Source: Erythroxylum novogranatense
Taxonomy: Eukaryota; Streptophyta; Magnoliopsida; Malpighiales; Erythroxylaceae
Direction of reading: 5' to 3'
DNA: 64,000 bases
Assembly: GCA_029891385.1 (NCBI GenBank)
Contig: CM057227.1
Coordinates: 93,458,818-93,522,817 of the forward strand
In this document: one piece after another, positions 58,281-64,000 of the stretch
Position numbering within the stretch: position 1 is the first letter of the stretch
How the letters are laid out: every line of letters starts with the position of its first letter
Made by a program: the position numbers and the translations under genes
Notes under the pieces: model-generated
What the model saw: the letters and a program-made list of their open reading frames with translations, nothing else
Database searches by the model: none
Told to the model about the DNA's origin: nothing

Positions 58281-59834
58281 TAAGGATATACTCTACACAA
58301 AGATTATTCCGTTACCATTGCATCTTGGTATGATAAAGATTTAATCTATTTCAAGATTATCCTGTAACTATTGCAGCTAGATCGCTACAAATTCTTATTT
58401 ATATCAATAATGTAAATCATATCTTTAATTGTTTATTTCTAGTTAGAAACAACTTGTAAATACAAATATAAGTACATACGGTAACTTATTAATGGAAAAC
58501 ACAATTCATTTTTCTCAATTTAATTTTGTACAAAAATTTCATTAATTTGAAAACTTAAATTTATGTACATTGTTGGATTAATCAAACAAATGAGTTATGT
58601 AACAATCTCTCCAAAGTGAGTTAAAATTGTTTGATCAATCCACAGATTAGCATTTAAGAATCCAAAACTTGTTCATTGATGTGAAATAATTGATTGCATG
58701 CTTCTTCCTTTAAGGGCTTCACCAAATATTTATCGAAGGTTTGATTGTCGATTTCAACTATAATAACATTTATATATTGGTTGTAGTCTACTTCACAAAT
58801 TACAATTTGCAATTGTTAAGATTGGCATGATCCCTTCTTATTGTAATAACTAAAATTGTTGTATAACTTACAGTTCAACATCCAGATTTTGGCTACTTTC
58901 TTTTCTTGCCCAAGAACCAAACACTGGACTAGTTTTTAAAGGGAAAAAACATTCATTTAGATTTAGGCATTTCTAACTTCCCTTTCGACTAATTAGTTCT
59001 TGTCTTGAAAGCACACTTAGTAGTTAATTTCTAGAAAGATGAAAGAATCTAATATCCATTTCAGTTTGTTTGAGTTAGGTGTTGATAATTGAGACGAATC
59101 TAACATCTAATAGAAATTTAGCTTTGACAATCACATTTCTATCCTTCAAAGCCAGTAGGAAAGAATGTTAGGGGTTCATCTTCGATGGTCAAGTCCTGTA
59201 TAGAGCCTTGTAACGGGCCAGGTCTTTTAGCTCCAAGCCTATCTGCCACCTCAACATCCAAGCTCACCATAATCTCCTCTTTACCTGTTTACAGTGGAGC
59301 TTCTTCCTCTCAACCAACTTCCAGCTGTAGATAACAAATCTTTTCATGCTGTACATTCCGTTGTAATGAATAGTCCAGAATCAAGAATATCTTTGTATAT
59401 AAATGTTCTTACAGAAAATGCAATAACAACTAAGCAAAAATTATTACAGTTCAGTTTCACTTTGTTTTACTTTCTTCATTGTATTAACCTTCAAAGAATT
59501 GCAAATCTTTACAAGTAGATCATTCTTGTAGGTTGTACCTTCTTTCCTAAATTCGGAGACGGATCTTGATTTTGTTAGCACTAAATTTTAGAGTACGAGA
59601 TCAACTATGAGTTAAACAACTTTTGAAGGATTCTTACATTTATTGGTTGACAAATTTTTATTACAGAATAAAATGATGACGAAGTGATAGGCGCAAAAAA
59701 TTTAAAGGAGCTATAGGATGAGTCAATGATAGCTTAATTAAGTCAATATCTAAGATGCATCATTTAAATTAAATTTTAGCATAACAACTCGAACACGTAT
59801 TTATTTAATACTCGTTCGTTTTTATATTAGAACG
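58281..59834. other. unassigned, probably decayed retrotransposon DNA
   Basis: No coding sequence recognised. A poly-T tract ending in a TTGGATTAATC block near 58570 and a TATA-like stretch near 59395 (TATATAAATG) resemble LTR material, but no partner was found. Confidence 0.4.
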
Positions 59835-60765
59835 TGTTGAGTAAAAATGACTTTACATATATATGATTTTGATGAATAACAAAGAAGAAGAAAAGCAGAG
59901 GAGTAATGAAAAAATGATGACGGAGAAAAGAAAAAGCAGACGCAGGATGAATAACAAAGAAGTTGAAAAGCAGACGGAGAAGTGAAAAATAGGAGTAAAA
60001 AGCAGACGTTGAAATAAAAAACAGACGGAGAAGTAAAAAGAACCACGTAAATGAAAAGCATACGTAAATGAAAAGGCATTTAATTCAAAAGCAGACAAAG
60101 AAAGAAAAGTAGACGCAAGAGTCAGTTCAAGTTAGTTATAGAACTCAACTGATTAACCGTTTCTTTCAAGATTCAAGAAGCAAGAATCAAGAAGCAGTTG
60201 CAGACGAAGGCTATAAATATGAGTCGAAGTCAAAGATTGCAAAGTTAGTTGACTTACGTATACACGAACGAAAAAGCTTGTTTGTGAGATTACTGTGCGA
60301 ATTAGCTAAGAGCTAGTGTTACTGTAATAGAGTTCAAACAATTTTGTAAGAAAGTAGTACAGATAGCCTGCAGAGGCTAAGAGTAAAAGAATACTGAGTG
60401 TGGAGACCTGAAGAGGCTCAGAAAGAATACTTGTAAACGTTGACGAGAAAGTGAATTGTCAGAAAGACTTCTGAGGACTGGACGTAGCCCACGGTTTGGG
60501 GTGAACCAGTATAAAATCGCTGTGTCGACTTCTCTCTACTCTATCTTTCTTTAAGTTCAAAGTTTTGTTATTACTTAGACTTCAAAACAAGTTTTTCAAA
60601 TTTTTGATTAATTCGAATTTACTGAAGTTTCTGTGAAAAGAACTTGTTTTTAGCAAAATGTTTTTTTGAAAGATTTAAAAAAAAGGGGAATACACAATTC
60701 AACCCCCCTTCTCGTGTATTCATATATCGTATTATAAGCATTGTAATAACGTGTGATTCACTTCA
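59835..60765 (+). repeat. 5' LTR of element P
   Basis: 931 bp from TGTTGAGT to CACTTCA. A TATA box TATAAATA is at 60212-60219. The U3 part carries a GCAGACG-rich degenerate repeat (59880-60115). It is homologous, in inverted orientation, to 61436-62549. Confidence 0.88.
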
Positions 60766-60767
60766 AT

Positions 60768-60779
60768 TGGTATCAGAGC
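60768..60779 (+). other. primer-binding site of element P
   Basis: TGGTATCAGAGC, exact initiator-Met type, two bases inside the LTR. Confidence 0.95.
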
Positions 60780-60822
60780 TTGGTATCTAAGGATCACTGT
60801 AGCAAAGTGTGGATCAAAGCTA

Positions 60823-61435
60823 ATGGCAGAATCATATATATACATTGCAGAAGGTGCCTCAGTCACTAGGCCTCCAGCATTCAACAGAGAAGACTATCAT
60901 TACTGGAAAGATATAATGCGACTGTTCATAGAACCTACTCATGTCGACCTTTGGGATGTGATAGAGAATGGACCATATACACCAGTAGATGAAGATGGAA
61001 ATCTTATTCCACGGACCAGATGGACGGCTGACCAAAAGGCGAGAATTTAGCTGAACTCTAAGGCAAAATTTTTCTTGACGTGTGCCCTAAGCAAGAGTGA
61101 GTATGACAAAGTGCATGGATTCGACACTATGAAGGAGATGTGGGACACATTGTCCATCGTTCATGAAGGAACAAACCAAGTCAAAGAATCCAAGATAAGC
61201 ATTCTTGTGCACCAGTATGAGCTTTTCAAGATGAAAGAAGAAGAATCTATTGATCAAATGTTTGGAAGATTTCAAACAATCGTCAACGGATTGAAAGCCC
61301 TTGGAAGAACGTACAATAACCAATTTGACGTACGAAAGATCTTAAGAAGTCTTTCGAAGATGTGGAGACCAAAAGTTACGGCGGTGCAGGAAGCTAAGGA
61401 TTTGAGCGTGCTAAAGCTTGACGAGTTGTTTGGAT
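60823..61435 (+). pseudogene. gag of element P, truncated
   Basis: Copia Gag starting MAESYIYIAEGASVTRPP, with the conserved FNREDYHYWKDIMRLFIE block and DLWDVIENGPYTP. One TAG at 61048 interrupts it. It then continues with TCALSKSEYDKVHGFDTMKE and MWDTLSIVHEGTNQVKESK (UBN2 domain). It is cut after LDELFG by the LTR of M. It would otherwise encode the particle protein. Confidence 0.9.
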
Positions 61436-62549
61436 TGAAGTAAATCACACGTTAGTACAATGCTTATAGAACGATAACGAATACACGAGAAGGGGGGTTG
61501 AATTGTGTATTCCCCTTTTTTAAAACTCTTTCAAAAACTGTTTTGTTTAAAAACAAGTTCTTTACGAAACTTCAAGAATTCAATTAATCAAAACTTTGAA
61601 AACTTGTTTCGAAATTTAAGTAATAACAAAACTTTGAACTTTAAGAGAGATAGGGTGGAGAGCAGTTGACACAACGATTTTATACTGGTTCACCCTAAAC
61701 CATGGGCTACGGCCAGTCCTCAGAGTTCTTTCTGAGATTTTACTATCTCTTCAACGTTTACAAGTATTCTTTCCGAGCCTCTTCAGGTCTCTTCACTCAG
61801 TATTCTTTCACTCTTAGCCTCTGCAGGCTATCTGTACTACTTTCTTACAAAACTATTTGAAACCTGTTACAGTAAGATTAGCTCTCAGCTAATTTGCACA
61901 ATTGTCTTACAGACAAGCTTTTTCATCCACGTACGTAAATCAATTTACTCAATTTTTGCTTTTTGCTAACTTTGCAATCTTCGACTTCGACCTGTATTTA
62001 CAGCCTTCATCTGCAACTGCTTCTTGAATCTTATTTCTTGAATCTTGAAAGAAACGATTAATCAGTTGAGTTCTGTAACTAACTCCAATTGACTCTTGCG
62101 TCTTCTTTTGAATTCTGCATCTGCTTTTCTCCGTCTGTATTTTTGCGTCTATGTTTCTGCGTCTGTGTTTCTTCGTCTGTATTTTTGTGTCTGCGTCTGC
62201 ATCTGCTTTTCATTTTGCATATGCGTCTGCGTATGTTTTTCATTTTGCGTCTACGTCTATATTTCATTTTGCGTCTGTGTCTGTGTCTGCTTTTCATTTT
62301 GTGTCTGCGTCTACTTTTCATTTTGCATCTGCGTCTGTATTTCATTCTGCGTCTGCTTTTCATTTTGTTCTGCTTTTCAACTTCTCCGTCTGTTTTTCAA
62401 TTTGCGTCTGTATTTCTTCATCTGCTTTTTAACTTCGTCTGCGTATGTGTTTAATTCTCCGTCTGTCTGTTTTCTATTTTACGTCTGTTTTTACTCCTTC
62501 TTTGTTATTCATCAAAATCATATATATGTAAAGTCATTTTGACTCAACA
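61436..62549 (-). repeat. 3' LTR of element M
   Basis: 1114 bp, starting TGAAGTAAATC and ending CTCAACA on the plus strand. It aligns with the P LTR in inverse orientation, with a much longer GACGCAGA-type repeat region (62095-62500). Confidence 0.88.
62095..62500. repeat. GCGTCTG(CTTTTCATTTT) degenerate tandem repeat
   Basis: Low-complexity array of TGCGTCTG, TTTTCATTTT and TCTGTATTTC units inside the M LTR, open in several frames without being coding. The same motif is present in shorter form in the P LTR. Confidence 0.85.
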
Positions 62550-62550
62550 A

Positions 62551-62564
62551 TCTCCCCCTTTTTT
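62551..62564 (-). other. polypurine tract of element M
   Basis: AAAAAAGGGGGAGA on the minus strand directly upstream of the 3' LTR. Confidence 0.85.
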
Positions 62565-62780
62565 ATGATAACAAATCATATACATAAAAAAGAAAACAAA
62601 ATACAATGTATAAAAAGAAAAAATCTTATCTTAAAAAAACTTCTTCCTCTTCTTCCTTTTCTTCCTTTCTTTTCTTCGTCTCTTTCAATCACACCCTTTG
62701 AGATTCTTTGTTTGCTTTCTTCCATTCTCTTCTGCTGCTTTCCATTCTCCTCTCCCCCTATTTGTTATAATAAAAAATGA

Positions 62781-63882
62781 TCAATGAAGATGACTCTTCA
62801 TCAGTTCTGTCATCATCTTCTTTATATCATTCATCATCTCCTTTATCTCGTTGACTTCTCCGCGTAATTGGTTGATTTCAGCTTGGGAGTCAAACGGTGA
62901 GGAGGATTGATCATTATCTGCTGAGGGTGCATTGAACACAATTGTTGTAGCATATGCTTCCGAGGATGGAATGTAATCTTCTCTAATCGCAAATGTGGGT
63001 GGATGAACGGATATATTATGCTCTGGAAGGTCTAAATCATAGGGAGTAGGTAGCATAAGCAACTGTCTTCCTTGTAGGGGTATAGCTTCAGCTTCAATAG
63101 ACAGTGTATTAGATAGAGGCCTAATACGCAAAACTGTCTACACAAGGGATTCAATAAACGTCCCTGTTATCAGTCGTCCCCCTACTGGACAGTATTCATA
63201 CTTATCTGTATAGCTACAACTAGCTCCATCAATATTCTCTTTCGAAGCGCATGCTGCATCAATTCGACGCACTTCTTCTTCAATTTGATCTGCGGACAGA
63301 TCATCACTTATTCCTTCAGGATATAGCTTCATCTTCCCCTTATTCAAATCCAAAGGATATCTTGGCTGAATATCTGGTACAACCTTTATCACTGTCTTCT
63401 CTGTGAGTGGATAAATAGTACACGATTTGCTGGACATTTTTGTAGGGTATGGCTTTGTAGCATCATCCCTTAAAACATCATAGAAAGTCTTTTCATTTTC
63501 ATTCAGTAAATTCCATTTGTTACTATTTATCAAGATAGGTCGTAGAATAGCCTTCATAATCCTTCTTAGTTGACTACAAATTGCAATAGCAGTGCTTCTC
63601 TTGATCACAATTTCAACCAATCTGGTTTCCAACTCATCTTTTCTCAAAAATTTAGAGTAGTTGTAAATAACCAGATCAGGTTCATCAGATTCTTCCTGCG
63701 GTACCTGTACCAAGCTTAATGCTGCTGTTGCTTCTTATTGAGCTTCAATAGGATTAACCTGAACCAGGCTTAGCTCCACTGGTTCCTCCTGTTGAATAAC
63801 AATGGGAATATCCTGAACTATGCTGGACTTCTTTTGACTAACTTCCTCAGCAGTGGTCATACTCTTCTTCCGACTAATCTCC
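62781..63882 (-). pseudogene. extra 3' ORF of element M (env-like position)
   Basis: Three segments lie in one reading frame, separated by only two stop codons (63735-63737 and 63138-63140), about 365 codons in all. Contents are an acidic Gln/Glu-rich stretch (SIVQDIPIVIQQEEPVEL), a central part (YSKFLRKDELETRLVEIV), and a C-terminus with a coiled coil (AEINQLRGEVNEIKEMM, then NDIKKMMTELMK). I do not recognise the protein. The position between pol and the polypurine tract is where SIRE/Maximus-lineage copia elements carry an env-like gene, often with a coiled coil. No clear signal peptide or membrane segment is visible in this part. The upstream end is cut by Q. Confidence 0.6.
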
Positions 63883-64000
63883 TGTTGGACCTCGCTGCCG
63901 GAGCCCAACATCGGACATGAGAGCGTGACGTGAAACATGCTAATAATATATTTAGAAAAGACCCGCGGAAGATTAATGGGCCTGCTAGAAAACAAACTTG
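63883..64000 (-). repeat. start of LTR Q (chromovirus-like), cut by window edge
   Basis: TGTTGGACCTCGCTGCCGGA and the following CCCAACATCGGACATGAGAG are the reverse complement of the end of the D LTR (14869-14913). A related LTR is therefore inserted here on the minus strand, in the extra ORF of M. The preceding five bases, TCTCC, are the candidate target duplication. Confidence 0.75.

Larger units (their letters stand above)
59835..61435 (+). mobile_element. copia element P, 5' part
   Basis: Plus-strand copia element: 5' LTR, primer-binding site and the first part of gag, cut at 61435 by the opposite-strand LTR of a relative (M). The rest of P is not in the window. Confidence 0.85.
61436..64000 (-). 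mobile_element. copia element M, 3' part, inserted in P
   Basis: Minus-strand relative of P. Its 3' LTR (61436-62549) abuts the gag of P, with polypurine tract and an extra ORF to the right. The insertion target would be TGGAT (61431-61435); the other copy is outside the window. M is interrupted at 63883 by LTR Q. Confidence 0.8.

Noticed and set aside
58570..58700. Possible minus-strand copia polypurine tract and RNase H end
   Set aside because: CAATCTCTCC resembles such a tract, but the adjoining sequence gives no readable RNase H and no LTR partner exists.
59822..60098. Minus-strand ORFs rich in Phe and Ser
   Set aside because: They are antisense to the GCAGACG repeat in the P LTR and have no domain.
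62096..62542. ORFs of 93-148 codons rich in Phe, Cys and Ser, open in three frames
   Set aside because: The frames are open because of the GCGTCTG-type LTR repeat; the products are low-complexity.

Overview
The window is a transposon-dense piece of a flowering-plant (probably eudicot) nuclear genome. The evidence is plant-type LTR retrotransposons primed by initiator-Met and Athila/Tat-type tRNAs, a CACTA transposon end, relics of hAT and LINE elements, and one intact host gene encoding a hybrid proline-rich protein with a plant eight-cysteine domain. No rRNA, tRNA or CRISPR is visible. Nearly every mobile element is broken.

Layout. 1-3183: 5' part of a Ty1/copia element (family B) on the minus strand. 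3184-4827: relic of an Athila-like gypsy element (F). 4828-11731: a second Athila/Tat-like element (E), inserted in F, with readable gag, protease, RNase H and integrase but most of its reverse transcriptase deleted. 11308-13322: a near-identical tandem duplication of about 1 kb that spans the junction between E and the next element. 11732-17170: 5' LTR and gag of a Tekay-like chromovirus (D), with a solo LTR of copia family B inside its gag. 17170-24487: a degenerate CACTA-type region with a TnpA-like gene, a subterminal hairpin array and one terminal inverted repeat. It also holds fragments of at least two host genes, an HSP90 gene and a plasma-membrane syntaxin gene. 24488-26533: gypsy integrase and LINE remnants. 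28050-28772: the proline-rich protein gene (minus strand) with a TATA box. 30285-35357: a copia scrap and a broken hAT transposase split by an insertion of about 2.2 kb.

36796-58250 is a five-layer nest. A copia RNase H relic (Z) carries copia element A (target duplication AAGTT). The gag of A carries a split LTR-like sequence (X). X carries copia B (target duplication ATTTG). The reverse transcriptase of B carries an 11.1-kb chromovirus C (target duplication TTTTC). 59835-64000: copia element P (plus strand), with a minus-strand relative (M) in its gag. M has an extra 3' env-like ORF that is itself interrupted by the start of another LTR (Q).

The genes do not form a cellular pathway. The window records successive insertions, internal deletions and solo-LTR formation around one surviving host gene. 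The main points for follow-up are the host-gene fragments beside the CACTA end, the duplicated junction, the different short palindrome arrays in unrelated retroelements, and a systematic difference between LTR copies in which CAG or CTG is replaced by CG. That difference could be gene conversion or a sequencing artefact.
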